Shown here piece by piece: positions 8,997 through 18,212 of a stretch of DNA of 64,000 bases (positions within the stretch are counted from its first letter, which is position 1; the number at the start of each line of letters is the position of its first letter). Below the pieces are notes generated by a model. The model made no database searches and had not been told where the DNA came from. It worked only from the letters and a program-made list of their open reading frames with translations. The translations under genes and the position numbers were made by a program. Source of the stretch: Alkaliphilus hydrothermalis. Its GTDB lineage: Bacteria; Bacillota; Clostridia; Peptostreptococcales; Natronincolaceae. Location of the stretch: positions 106,047 to 170,046 of the forward strand of contig NZ_JAFBEE010000005.1 in the NCBI RefSeq assembly GCF_016908555.1. The letters are read 5' to 3'.

Positions 8997-10808
8997 TTAC
9001 TTCCAGTTTGCATCAAGGATAGCTCTAGTCCATGGCCATAATGCATTTGTACTAAAGTTCTCTAAGTCTCCAGTGTATAAGTCGAAGTATTGGTTAGAGT
9101 AAACTGGGATAACTGGTACTTCTTTGTTAAATGTCTTAACATATTCTCTCCACAATTCTCTGTATTGATCTCTTCCTGTGATTGGATGAGTATTTTCAAT
9201 ATCTATCATTAATTGATCCCACTCTTCAGCAGTGAAAGTTGATCCACCTGTGAAACGAGGGCCGTTACTTGATGGGTGACCCCAATCTTTGATTTTATCT
9301 ACACCGTAGTTGGCTCTTGGGTTGTCTTTAATTACATAACCGATACCGCCTACGTATGCATGGTATTGTCTTTCTTCAGTTGTGTTACCAGTCCAGTGTC
9401 CATACATAATCGGCCAGTCTAAACCAACGATTGTAACACCAAAACCTAATTTTGATACATACTCTTCGTTCCATGTTAAGTGATAAGTGTCAGACCAGAA
9501 AGTAGTAAGGGCGATCTTAATATTTAATGGTTCTCCCTTCCACATATATCCACTGTCAGCATTACCTGTTAAGTTGGCATATTCACCATCAGTCTTTGCA
9601 ACTGCGATATCTAATAATTCATGGGCTTTAGCAATATTTGCAGCTTCATCAAACTTACCATTTGCATCAACAATATCATAATTTGTTAACGATTTTTCAA
9701 ATTTACCTTCTGCAGCTGTACCAATAAGATCCTTTTCGTTGTCTTCATACATCATCCAATGGTTTTTAGAGTAAGGACCTTGAGATGCAACACCGTATTT
9801 ACCTAAGAATAATTCAATAACCTTAGGTCTGTTGAAGGCGTAAGCAAAGGCTTGACGTACTTCTGTTAATTGGAAAGCTTCATAGTCAGTGTGTAGTACC
9901 ATAGTACCACCACCATGTCTGAAGTAGTTGTTTGATGCAAATTTGTCATCTGCTAAAACAGGATCAATTTTTTCTGCCTCACCCAAAGCAAATAACATAT
10001 CAACTTCACCTAATAATAACTGGTCTAATTCAGTTTCGCTTGGTGTATGCTTAACAATAATTTCTTTAATTGCTGGAGCATTACCAATATAATCTGGGTT
10101 AGCCTTTAATTTTACGTATTCAGACTCTTTATACTCAACAAATACGTATGGCCCGTAACCAATTGGGTTACTAATGTTGGCCTTTACATACTCTTGAACA
10201 GTTTGACTTGCAGCAGTCGCACCTTCAGTAATCATATCTTCTGCTAAAATCCATGTTTCATAGAATATAGATGAATCAGTTGTGTAGATAACCTTGTTTA
10301 ACTTGAAGGTAATTGTATTAGCTGCTTCATCAATCGTGATAGTGTCAATGTATTCGTTAAAGTTTGAAGTAGCACCAGTTGCTTCTAAAGCTTCCTTATC
10401 CATATAGAATTCATAAGTGAACTTAATGTCGCTAACTGTTAATTCTTCACCGTTATGGAATTTAACACCTTCTTTGATTTTAAATGTCCATGTAGACAAG
10501 TCTTCACTTACAGTTTTCTCTTCTACAAGTGGAGAATCAATAACCTCACCAGCAGGGTTATCAGTCATCAAACCGAATCCCCATACTAATTGTCTAATGT
10601 TTTTATCATAAGTTGAGTTCGTCCAACCAGTGTGGAAGTCACCATTAAAATCTGCTGATCCAACTACAAGCGGTCTTAAGTTCTCAGGCTTTGCTTCCTC
10701 TGTTGGTGTTCCTTGATCAACTGAGGTTGGTTCTTTAGGAGCACATGCTGCTAGGAACATTGAAGCCACTAAAGTAAAAACTAAGAGTAAAATCATTTTT
10801 TTCTTCAT
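8997..10808 (-). CDS. Oligopeptide ABC transporter substrate-binding lipoprotein (SBP family 5)
   Basis: A 603-residue binding protein. The ATG at 10808 has a GGGGG ribosome site and begins a lipoprotein signal peptide (MKKKMILLLVFTLVASMFLA) with the lipid-modified Cys in LAAC. The open frame extends 38 codons further upstream, but that part has no signal character. Family-5 features include WTFKIKEGVKFHNGEELTV and the FNRPKVIELFLG region. It is longer than the first operon's binding protein, which may reflect a different ligand size. First gene of the second transporter operon, driven by the promoter at 11071-11099. Confidence 0.94.
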   Translation of the reverse strand: MKKKMILLLVFTLVASMFLAACAPKEPTSVDQGTPTEEAKPENLRPLVVGSADFNGDFHTGWTNSTYDKNIRQLVWGFGLMTDNPAGEVIDSPLVEEKTVSEDLSTWTFKIKEGVKFHNGEELTVSDIKFTYEFYMDKEALEATGATSNFNEYIDTITIDEAANTITFKLNKVIYTTDSSIFYETWILAEDMITEGATAASQTVQEYVKANISNPIGYGPYVFVEYKESEYVKLKANPDYIGNAPAIKEIIVKHTPSETELDQLLLGEVDMLFALGEAEKIDPVLADDKFASNNYFRHGGGTMVLHTDYEAFQLTEVRQAFAYAFNRPKVIELFLGKYGVASQGPYSKNHWMMYEDNEKDLIGTAAEGKFEKSLTNYDIVDANGKFDEAANIAKAHELLDIAVAKTDGEYANLTGNADSGYMWKGEPLNIKIALTTFWSDTYHLTWNEEYVSKLGFGVTIVGLDWPIMYGHWTGNTTEERQYHAYVGGIGYVIKDNPRANYGVDKIKDWGHPSSNGPRFTGGSTFTAEEWDQLMIDIENTHPITGRDQYRELWREYVKTFNKEVPVIPVYSNQYFDLYTGDLENFSTNALWPWTRAILDANWK

Positions 10809-11070
10809 TCTTCTTTTTCCCCCTTTAATGATTTTTATATTAATAGAAATGAGGAGTTCCCCCCACTCTCTATTAGTAACTTGATAAACTATTAAGTAAA
10901 TGGTTTTCCTAAAACTTCTCAATATTAAGTTTAGCTTAAATTTTCAATAAACTTATATTATTAATAATTCTACCTTTTTTAAAAATTTCCTCTTTTTTAG
11001 CAAAAATTTTTTTTTATGAATTATTAAATTATTATCTCTCTCAACATTCTGACTATTTCGACTTTTTTAT

Positions 11071-11099
11071 ATTGTATTAGAAATATTCAAAAATTTCAA
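11071..11099 (-). promoter_or_regulatory. Predicted sigma-A promoter of the second peptide transporter operon
   Basis: Minus-strand TTGAAA (11094-11099) and TACAAT (11071-11076) with a 17-base spacer, each one mismatch from consensus. The start would be near 11064, giving a leader of about 250 bases. A second candidate, TTGACA at 11153-11158 with a weaker -10 at 11130-11135, lies upstream. The rest of the 10809-11346 gap is very AT-rich and shows nothing else. Confidence 0.5.
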
Positions 11100-11346
11100 C
11101 TATATTTCGAAATATTAATTATTGTTAATATAATTATCATATTCTGCCTAGTTGTCAATTTTTTATATACCATTGTGCAAATATGCTAAAACATAAAATG
11201 TGCTGAAAATTTTTTATATATGATATTTTCTATATTCTTCATTAAAATCCTGCCTTCTTATAAGTTTTTTATTTATCCTCTTAATTCTTATACTCTTTTA
11301 ATTAATATGCTTGTTTTACTTTTGTATTCGTGCTTTTACTTAAGAA

Positions 11347-11380
11347 TTTTAAAACGCCTGCTAGTTTCCACTAACAGGCG
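11347..11380 (-). terminator. Terminator overlapping the end of the small lipoprotein gene
   Basis: CGCCTG (11355-11360) pairs with CAGGCG (11375-11380), with TAGT/ACTA pairing inside, and minus-strand TTTTAAAATT follows. The stem includes the last codons and the stop of the gene. Confidence 0.7.
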
Positions 11381-11861
11381 CTTCAATTATACTTTTTGAA
11401 AACAAATTTTCAATTTTCGCTGCATCTCGGTCTGACATTAAAAAATAATATCCTTCAATATAGATATAACCATTCTTAACAATTCCATAAATCCCCTCTT
11501 CCTCATTGAAATAGAAGTTGATTGGACCTATGACAGCATCTTTACTGGAATCATTTGGTAATTTTTCCTGCTGGGGGTATTGAAACAATTCTTCAATAAA
11601 AGAGACAATATGTTCCCTTTCCTTCAACAGTCCAATTGCTTGATTATCTGTATTTTTTAATTCTATTCCTACAGAGCCCAGTAGTTTTTCCTCTAAGTCT
11701 TCTAGATTAATCTTTTCTAGTTTATTCTCTTGTCTGCTGGGCGCTAACATATTTTGATCTTCATCAATGGTAGTTTGATCACCAATTTCATCTCTAGTAC
11801 ATCCTACTATAAGTAATATGAACGTTAAACTAATAATTAAAGGGATTACGTATTTCTTCAT
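11361..11861 (-). CDS. Small predicted lipoprotein, function unknown
   Basis: About 166 residues. The start ATG at 11861 follows an AGGTGAT site. An MKKYVIPLIISLTFILLIVG signal peptide ends in a lipobox Cys, then a Asp/Glu/Gln-rich linker. The rest is a small, soluble, acidic domain with two short beta-rich stretches (INFYFNEEEGIYGIVKNGYI, IYIEGYYFLMSD) and no enzyme motif that I recognise. It appears monocistronic with its own terminator. It faces away from the amine oxidase gene, and the 237-base gap between them probably holds both promoters. Confidence 0.75.
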   Translation of the reverse strand: MKKYVIPLIISLTFILLIVGCTRDEIGDQTTIDEDQNMLAPSRQENKLEKINLEDLEEKLLGSVGIELKNTDNQAIGLLKEREHIVSFIEELFQYPQQEKLPNDSSKDAVIGPINFYFNEEEGIYGIVKNGYIYIEGYYFLMSDRDAAKIENLFSKSIIEAPVSGN

Positions 11862-12098
11862 CACGTTATCATCACCTACCTATTCTTACTTAACTATCAT
11901 TATACCATATTCCGTACCAGCATGTCATAGCAATCATTGTCGGATTTAGTACTATAACCGAAGTGATTAACATTACAATATGTAAGTCTTAAATAGCAAT
12001 ATTTTTTTATAATTTTAGTATTAAATTCTATGATGGCGTATTTTTATTTTTTTATTCATATAATTTAATAATTCTTTACAATTGAAAGGAGATATAAT

Positions 12099-13778
12099 AT
12101 GGATGTTTTAGGCCCTTTTCAACCCTTAAATCCAACGAAGGAAGAGAGACTACAGCTTCTCCAGTATGTACTGAAGGAAAACCATCGATCAGAAGACTTT
12201 CCTAATATTGTAGAATTATTAAACCCACCTGCCGATATAACGAGTATCGCTCCCCCAGGTTCTTGCAAAAATATCAGAGTTGCTGTTTTAGGAGGAGGAT
12301 TAGCAGGTTTATCAGCAGCATTTGAGTTAAGAAAGCTTGGTTTTAACATTACTATCTTCGAGGCTGAGGAATGTCGAGTAGGTGGTAGAGTTTATACTCA
12401 TTATTTTGATAGAAAAAAAGGCCTTTATGGCGAGCTTGGTCCAATGAGATTCTCTGTAGCTCATCAGACTACTTGGCATTACATTGACCTATTTGGTTTG
12501 AATACTAGACCATTTGTACAAAATGAAGAAAGTACATATATTTATGTTAGAGGGATTAGGGTACGAAACAATCCAGAGGCTGTACAAAGATGGATTTATC
12601 CACAATTTGACTTAACTCCTCAGGAGGCCCAAACCCCTTGGCCAGAGTTAGAGGCTAAAGCTTTTGAAACATATCTATTATCCCTAACACCAGAAACTCG
12701 GAAAGAAATCCTGCAAGTAAAAAAGGCGTACTCTCCAGAAATTAATCTTGCTGATGCACTAAGTGCCCGTGAAATTATGGAAAAAGAAGGATTAAGCGAA
12801 GGAGCTATCTCTATGCTCAGTAGCATTAATCCCTTTATTGGATCGTTTCTTGACAACAGCTATTTTGAACAACTAGCTGAAATCTATCCTGCTAATTTTT
12901 CTTATCTCTACGAGATTAATGGAGGTTTATCTAAGCTCCCCGAAGCATTTTATAATTCACTGGCTAATGACAGCCCAAATGAATATGGTCCACAGATACC
13001 TAAAGATGCTATCGGCAAAATTAATTTTAGATTTGGCCACCAAGTAACTGGGTTAAAACAATGGGATGAAAAAAAATCAGTATCAGTTTATTTTAAGTCA
13101 GTGGGGTCGCAAGATTTCCAAGAAGAAGTTTTTGACTATGTTGTTTGTGCCATACCTTTTTCCAACCTTCGTCTTTTGGGTTTATGTCCACAGTTTAGTT
13201 CTGAGAAAATGCAGGCTATTAGGCTTCAAAATATGTCCGCAGCTCAAAAGACTGTTTTCCTTTTTAGCAAACAATTTTGGGAGGAGGGCCCTCCTGAAGA
13301 AAGAATCATGGGGGGCGGCTCAACAACTGATTTAGTGATTAATAGTATCTGGTATAATCCCCACACCACAGATTTTCCAGCTCCACAAAAACCTGGAGTA
13401 ATTACAGCTTCCTATAATTGGACTCAAGATTCTGTTAGATTAGGCAATTTTAAAGATGATGAGATTCCAGAAATCGTGAAGCGGCAAGTGGAAAAAGTCC
13501 ACGGTCTGTCTCCTTTTTATTTAGATGGTATTGCCATAGATCATAAAACACTCCAATGGAATAACCATCCTTGGTCATTGGGGGGCTTTACCTTTTATAA
13601 TCCTCAACAGCATCGTCTATTTTTATGGAATAGTCAACAACCTGAATATAGTGGTCGAGTATTTTTCGCTGGAGAACATGTTTCTGTATCTAGAGCTTGG
13701 ATGCAAGGAGCACTTCAAACAGGGATGGAGGCGGCCAATAGCATTGCTCAATCTTGTAGAAGTTGTACTCCCTTCTAA
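12099..13778 (+). CDS. Flavin-dependent amine oxidase (monoamine/L-amino acid oxidase family)
   Basis: A 559-residue soluble FAD enzyme. The N-terminal dinucleotide-binding fold is clear (VAVLGGGLAGLSAAFELRKL near residue 60, then IFEAE), followed by the GGRVYTH motif that contacts FAD, GELGPMRF, and the C-terminal FAD-binding segment FFAGEHVSVSRAWMQGALQT. No signal peptide is seen. About 55 residues precede the FAD fold, as in several bacterial L-amino-acid and amine oxidases. The family oxidises amines or amino acids to imines, usually passing electrons to O2. Ribosome site AAAGGAG precedes the ATG. It is a plus-strand gene among minus-strand neighbours, with a terminator at 13819-13849. 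Substrate unknown. Confidence 0.9.
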   Translation: MDVLGPFQPLNPTKEERLQLLQYVLKENHRSEDFPNIVELLNPPADITSIAPPGSCKNIRVAVLGGGLAGLSAAFELRKLGFNITIFEAEECRVGGRVYTHYFDRKKGLYGELGPMRFSVAHQTTWHYIDLFGLNTRPFVQNEESTYIYVRGIRVRNNPEAVQRWIYPQFDLTPQEAQTPWPELEAKAFETYLLSLTPETRKEILQVKKAYSPEINLADALSAREIMEKEGLSEGAISMLSSINPFIGSFLDNSYFEQLAEIYPANFSYLYEINGGLSKLPEAFYNSLANDSPNEYGPQIPKDAIGKINFRFGHQVTGLKQWDEKKSVSVYFKSVGSQDFQEEVFDYVVCAIPFSNLRLLGLCPQFSSEKMQAIRLQNMSAAQKTVFLFSKQFWEEGPPEERIMGGGSTTDLVINSIWYNPHTTDFPAPQKPGVITASYNWTQDSVRLGNFKDDEIPEIVKRQVEKVHGLSPFYLDGIAIDHKTLQWNNHPWSLGGFTFYNPQQHRLFLWNSQQPEYSGRVFFAGEHVSVSRAWMQGALQTGMEAANSIAQSCRSCTPF

Positions 13779-13818
13779 TCCTTTTATTAGAAGGCAATGA
13801 TTGCTAGAGAGCAATATC

Positions 13819-13849
13819 GGACCTATTAGTTTAGGGTCCTTTTTTCTTT
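13819..13849 (+). terminator. Terminator of the amine oxidase gene
   Basis: GGACC (13819-13823) pairs with GGTCC (13835-13839), extended by CTA/TAG with a bulge, and is followed by a run of T. Confidence 0.8.
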
Positions 13850-13927
13850 TCATCTGCACTTTGGTGGTCTGTTTTCATACAATGTAGTATATCATACAAC
13901 AATACTTAGTGATAAGGAATGATGTCT

Positions 13928-14185
13928 ATGGCCAATTTTGAAAAAGAAATCATAACACTTCTTTCTACGGATATTTTTAAGCGAATTACAAATTCAGATA
14001 ATCTGCAGCTAGCTCAAATCTATGCTGCAACATCATTGTTAATTAAAGCCGGTATTCCCTTCGACCTAATATTTTCCCCAGGTACCCGAAGACTGTCCTC
14101 AGGAGTGGATTTGAGAATCTATATCAACCCTACTACACAATTGAATTTTGTTATTTCTTTCCAAGACGGAGGGACAGTATTTTAA
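13928..14185 (+). CDS. Small protein of unknown function
   Basis: About 85 residues, MANFEKEIITLLSTDIF onward. Two further in-frame ATGs lie upstream (13919, 13922), but the AAGGA ribosome site at 13914-13918 is spaced correctly only for the ATG at 13928. The protein looks soluble: an N-terminal helical half (LAQIYAATSLLIKAGIPFDL) and a C-terminal beta-rich half (LRIYINPTTQLNFVISFQDG). I do not recognise the family. It has its own strong terminator, whose stem includes the stop codon, which supports a real gene. Confidence 0.6.
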   Translation: MANFEKEIITLLSTDIFKRITNSDNLQLAQIYAATSLLIKAGIPFDLIFSPGTRRLSSGVDLRIYINPTTQLNFVISFQDGGTVF

Positions 14186-14217
14186 AACCCACATCCAATA
14201 TAGGTTAGTGGGTTTTA
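14183..14217 (+). terminator. Terminator of the small unknown gene
   Basis: TAAAACCCAC (14183-14192) pairs with GTGGGTTTTA (14208-14217), a 10-bp stem starting at the stop codon. A T-rich tail follows. Confidence 0.8.
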
Positions 14218-14473
14218 AAATGTTTTTATTATTTGATCTTAACATATGGTCTTAATATGTAATCTTATAATCTAGTAATATAATAGTAATAATAAATTTT
14301 TTATATTATGGAGCAATGTCTCTGGCTACATTTTCATGATTAGCTTTTTGAAATCAAGCTCTAATTCCCCATCCTTCATGCCTATTTTTTTCTCAACATA
14401 ATTGCCATGTCTGCCACTCTTGTTGAATGACCTTTAGTATAAATTGAAGATTGTCACTTTAATGCTTATGAGT

Positions 14474-16486
14474 TTAGAAATAAATATCCGAAAATTCAAC
14501 CTTAATTTTCTCAATATTATTACTGTGATAGTCCACAATGTTGTTTGATGAATCCTTCACGTCTAAGCTTCTTACTGGTAACTTAACAATAAATTCACTA
14601 CCTATATCTGGCTTGCTCTTCACAATAATCCTTCCACCATGGGCCTCTATAAGGATCTTCACCAGGGATAATCCTATCCCGCTTCCTTCATTTCTTCTAT
14701 GTAATGACGAATCTACTTGTCTAAATCTATCAAAAATATTATTTAGTTTATTGGCTGGTATTCCTATACCTGTATCCTTCACAGAGATTGCTATTGTTTC
14801 AACTTCGTCCTTAATACTCACATATATTTTGCCAGAGGGATTGGTAAATTTTATAGCATTTGAGAGTAAGTTTAATACCACCCTTTCTAACTTATCTAAA
14901 TCACAGGAGATAATACTTTCCTCAATCTCAGTATCAAACACAATCTCTATCTCTTTGTTCCTAGCGAAATCAACTACAGACAAAGTTATATCCTCAATAG
15001 TGCTTATGATATTGCAATCTGTAAAATTCATATGTAGGTACCCAGAATCGAATTTAGTTAAGTCTAACATATTATTAATTAATCTTAGCAATCGATAACA
15101 GTTTTGCTTCATGACATGAATTCTCTTCTGTAATTGTGAATGACATAGCTCTTTATTATCATAAAGGCTACCCCCTTCGAGTAATTGTATACTCCCTAAT
15201 AAAATATTTAGTGGTGTCCTTAACTCATGGGATAAATTGGAGAAGAACTCAGTTTTTATTCGATCCATTTCCAAGGCTTCCCTCAATAACCTTTGTTCTT
15301 CTTGAATAAGTTCTTTCAGTTGTTGTGTTTCTTTTATTTCTGTTATATCCTTTATTGTCAATAGAATAGAATTTTTAAGTGGTGTTGGAAAATGAATTCC
15401 TGTCAATCTTATATCAACTGTCTTACCATCTTTTCTTCTTAGCTTTTTTTCAATAGAAGGTAATTTTTTCTGTCGTTTCAACACTTCGTTTGTGTAATCT
15501 AGGACTGAACAACACTCTATATGATCTTCTATAATGAAATCAGAAACGCTATTACCTAATACTTCAGCTGCATCTGTATAACCCATAATTTCCAAAAGTT
15601 TAGAGTTTGAGTACTCAATTTTTCCACCTGTTTGAATGATAATGCCGTTATAGGATGCTTCTACAATAGTTCTATACCGTTCTTCGCTCATTTTTAGTTC
15701 TCTATATGGACTCAGTATGCATACACTAATTACAATCTTATATAAAAGATAATAAGATAATACCTTGAGTACATGAGTTAAATACAAGACTGAGTTTGTG
15801 TACTCAATAAAGATATAAAATACGAGCAATTCAAACATCTTGACAGATAATGTAATGACCAGAGTTCGATTATATTCCCCAAAGGTTTCTTTATTTTTCA
15901 TGACTTGAATAAGGCACATCACTAAAAACATCACAATAGAATAAGTACTAATCCGATCAATCATTGTTACTCCAATATTATTAACATAAGTCTTCGGGAA
16001 ATTATTATAAAAGAATAGTAATAAAGTAAACAAGATCAAAAACGTCATGTGGGCCAACATTCTTAGATTCTGATTTTTATCTCTATTAGTGCCACTGACG
16101 ACAAATAGTAAAGTAGTGCTCTCTATTATTCTAGCAACTAACCAGGTTTTAAAGTGTAAATCCTCTGTAAGATTAGATAATATGCCAATCCCCTCGTATG
16201 AAATGATATGGATAAAATCAAACCCCACCACTAGAATAGCACATAGAGAAATATACAACATGTAGGTATCTTTTTTTATTACATAAGCGTTATACAGTCC
16301 AATAAATATTCCTGTGTATGTTATTACACCAATTAATTCTACAATTGTGTGAAACAATAGATAATTTGCAATCCCCAATAAAATTAGTCCTATAACTAAT
16401 AAGGCGATCAAGTATATTTCTTTTAGCTTAGTTAAAAAGTTATAATTCGTGCTTATCCAGCCCCTGGGCTCCAGTCGGTTTATCAT
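14474..16486 (-). CDS. Sensor histidine kinase with MASE3 membrane domain and PAS domain
   Basis: A 670-residue membrane sensor kinase. Residues about 25-260 form a multi-helix MASE3-type sensor (FHTIVELIGVITYTGIFIGL, later FDFIHIISYEGIGIL). A PAS domain spans about 267-390. The kinase core has His420 in FFSNLSHELRTPLNILLG, the N-box VVLNLLSNAIKFTNPSG near 537-553, G1 DTGIGIP (571-577) and G2 GSGIGLSL (601-608). Family knowledge says it autophosphorylates and passes phosphate to a response regulator. No regulator gene adjoins it, so it is an orphan kinase. The ligand is unknown. The start has an AGGAGAG ribosome site. Confidence 0.93.
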   Translation of the reverse strand: MINRLEPRGWISTNYNFLTKLKEIYLIALLVIGLILLGIANYLLFHTIVELIGVITYTGIFIGLYNAYVIKKDTYMLYISLCAILVVGFDFIHIISYEGIGILSNLTEDLHFKTWLVARIIESTTLLFVVSGTNRDKNQNLRMLAHMTFLILFTLLLFFYNNFPKTYVNNIGVTMIDRISTYSIVMFLVMCLIQVMKNKETFGEYNRTLVITLSVKMFELLVFYIFIEYTNSVLYLTHVLKVLSYYLLYKIVISVCILSPYRELKMSEERYRTIVEASYNGIIIQTGGKIEYSNSKLLEIMGYTDAAEVLGNSVSDFIIEDHIECCSVLDYTNEVLKRQKKLPSIEKKLRRKDGKTVDIRLTGIHFPTPLKNSILLTIKDITEIKETQQLKELIQEEQRLLREALEMDRIKTEFFSNLSHELRTPLNILLGSIQLLEGGSLYDNKELCHSQLQKRIHVMKQNCYRLLRLINNMLDLTKFDSGYLHMNFTDCNIISTIEDITLSVVDFARNKEIEIVFDTEIEESIISCDLDKLERVVLNLLSNAIKFTNPSGKIYVSIKDEVETIAISVKDTGIGIPANKLNNIFDRFRQVDSSLHRRNEGSGIGLSLVKILIEAHGGRIIVKSKPDIGSEFIVKLPVRSLDVKDSSNNIVDYHSNNIEKIKVEFSDIYF

Positions 16487-16582
16487 TTAAAATACACTCT
16501 CCTAAGTAAGATTACTATTTCCCATAGATTACATACAATTGTAATTATATCATTATATGAAAGATTTTGTATATGCTGTAAC

Positions 16583-16613
16583 AAAAAAAACACCACCCAA
16601 AAGGTAGTGTTTT
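16583..16613 (-). terminator. Terminator downstream of rnpB
   Basis: On the minus strand AAAACACTACC and GGTGGTGTTTT pair around a short loop (16587-16613), and an eight-base T run follows (16583-16590). It lies 17 bases after the RNase P RNA 3' end. Confidence 0.85.
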
Positions 16614-16629
16614 ATAGACACAATATTAT

Positions 16630-17002
16630 GCGAGCAAATCTATAAGCCGAGTTCTGTATCTGACGGTCATCTATCTAGGCCGGCTGTTACCAGACGGCTC
16701 AAGCAACCTACCACGGGACGCGACGAGCAGCCGCTACCATTGTCCCTACTTGGTCTTGCTCCAGATGGGGTTTACATAGCCAACCAGTCGCCTAGTTGCT
16801 GGTGAGCTCTTACCTCACCTTTCCACCCTTACCCCTTATATAAAGCAAAGTCAACAACCTTGCTAAAATAAAGGGCGGTATCTCTCTGTTGCACTTTCCT
16901 TGGAGTCGCCTCCACTGGGTATTACCCAGCACCCTGCTCTATGGAGCTCGGACTTTCCTCGTCCACAGTAAAACTGTGTCCGCGACCATCTGACTTACTC
17001 AC
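16630..17002 (-). ncRNA. rnpB: RNase P RNA (rnpB)
   Basis: The catalytic RNA that trims tRNA 5' leaders. The conserved 5' core GAGGAAAGTCCGAGCTCC and the 3' core ACAGAACTCGGCTTAT are both present on the minus strand, as expected for the P4 helix strands. The proposed ends are supported by an 11-bp P1 helix between 16992-17002 and 16630-16640. The length of about 373 bases and the layout fit bacterial class A, the usual type in Clostridia. A strong promoter (17030-17058) and a terminator flank it. Exact mature ends were set by the P1 pairing only. Confidence 0.95.
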
Positions 17003-17029
17003 AATATTCTGTTGTCCTGCTGAGATACA

Positions 17030-17058
17030 ATAATAACATAAAAACGGATGGATGTCAA
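17030..17058 (-). promoter_or_regulatory. Strong sigma-A promoter of rnpB
   Basis: Minus-strand TTGACA (17053-17058), a 17-base spacer ending in the extended TGT, then TATTAT (17030-17035). A perfect -35 with an extended -10 fits a highly expressed stable RNA. Start predicted near 17023, about 20 bases before the mature 5' end. Confidence 0.8.
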
Positions 17059-17093
17059 AATCCATATTTTGTAATTATATTCTTTTTAGTGCC

Positions 17094-18212
17094 CTATAAA
17101 TATTGGAACGGATTTATATTCCTATTAGATGGAATCACATCAATATCTAACCCCTTCTCTTTACATCCCTCAGTTAAAAACGCCACCATCCAATCTACGA
17201 AAAGAGCTTCCGTTTCAAAATGCCCCGCATCGATGACATTCAACCCATTCTCTAAAGCAATCTGGGCTTCATGATATTTTAAATCTCCTGTGATGAGACA
17301 ATCACATTTTGCTCCGATGGCATCAAATATTAAATCCGCTCCACTACCATTTACTACTGCTACTTTTTCTATTTGATGATTTACATCACCGCAAAATTTC
17401 ACTTTATCTATATCTAATATCTTTTTGACATCCTCAATTAAAATAGACAACTGTAGGGGATTATCCAGTACTCCTACTCGACCAATTCCCCTGTTTGCTT
17501 CAGCATTAATCAATGGATAGACATCATATGCCACCTCTTCGTAGGGATGGGCCTCCATCATTGATTTTAAGGATTTAGATAAATCTTCTTTTTTGATGAT
17601 AGTCTCAAGTCTAATTTCCTTTACCTTTTCTAATTCACCAATGTTCCCAATAAAGGGATCGGTACCCTCTAATGGCATAAATGTTCCTGTTCCATCACTT
17701 CTAAAGCTACAGTGGCTATAGTTGCCAATATGCCCTGCCCCTGTTTCTGCTAAAGCAGTAGCTACTTTTTCCTCATAACCCTCAGGTACAAAGACAACAA
17801 TCTTATAGTACTCCTGTTGTCCAGTCACCTGTAATATCTTTATATTACTGAGGCCCAGCTTCATTGCCACCTGATCATTTAAGCCCCCCATGACCACATC
17901 TATATTAGTATGGCAGCAATAAAGGGCTATATTATTTTTGATTGCCTGATAGACAATTTTTCCTTTGGAATCTTCCTTCAAGATATGCTTGAGGGGTTTA
18001 AACAGAAATGGATGATGGGAGATGATTAAGTTCACTTCATTTTCAATAGCTTCTTCCATGACATCATCTGTAACATCCAAACATACAAGCACTTTTTTGA
18101 TCGTATCCTGTGGGCTTCCCACCTGTAATCCAACCTTATCCCACGATTCAGCTGCAGACTTTGGAGCCAAGTTTTCAATAATCTGTATAATGTCCTTTAC
18201 TCTTTCAGCCAT
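17094..18212 (-). CDS. Nif3-like dinuclear metal-centre protein (YqfO type)
   Basis: A 372-residue protein of the Nif3/NIF3L1 family. Metal-ligand motifs are visible: SHHPFLF near residue 65, CHTNIDV near residue 101, and in the C-terminal half DAGHFETEAL. The middle portion (about 130-235, YYKIVVFVPEGYE onward) is the extra CutA/PII-like insertion seen in the long Firmicutes version. The family forms a hexameric ring with a two-metal centre; its precise function is unsettled, with a GTP cyclohydrolase-like role proposed. The start overlaps the end of trmK by 16 bases, matching the trmK-yqfO pair of Bacillus. Confidence 0.9.
   Translation of the reverse strand: MAERVKDIIQIIENLAPKSAAESWDKVGLQVGSPQDTIKKVLVCLDVTDDVMEEAIENEVNLIISHHPFLFKPLKHILKEDSKGKIVYQAIKNNIALYCCHTNIDVVMGGLNDQVAMKLGLSNIKILQVTGQQEYYKIVVFVPEGYEEKVATALAETGAGHIGNYSHCSFRSDGTGTFMPLEGTDPFIGNIGELEKVKEIRLETIIKKEDLSKSLKSMMEAHPYEEVAYDVYPLINAEANRGIGRVGVLDNPLQLSILIEDVKKILDIDKVKFCGDVNHQIEKVAVVNGSGADLIFDAIGAKCDCLITGDLKYHEAQIALENGLNVIDAGHFETEALFVDWMVAFLTEGCKEKGLDIDVIPSNRNINPFQYL

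Noticed and set aside
11130..11158. Alternative promoter for the second peptide transporter operon
   Set aside because: The TTGACA is perfect, but the -10 (AATTAT) is poor; the 11071-11099 pair is better balanced. Kept only as a possible second start.
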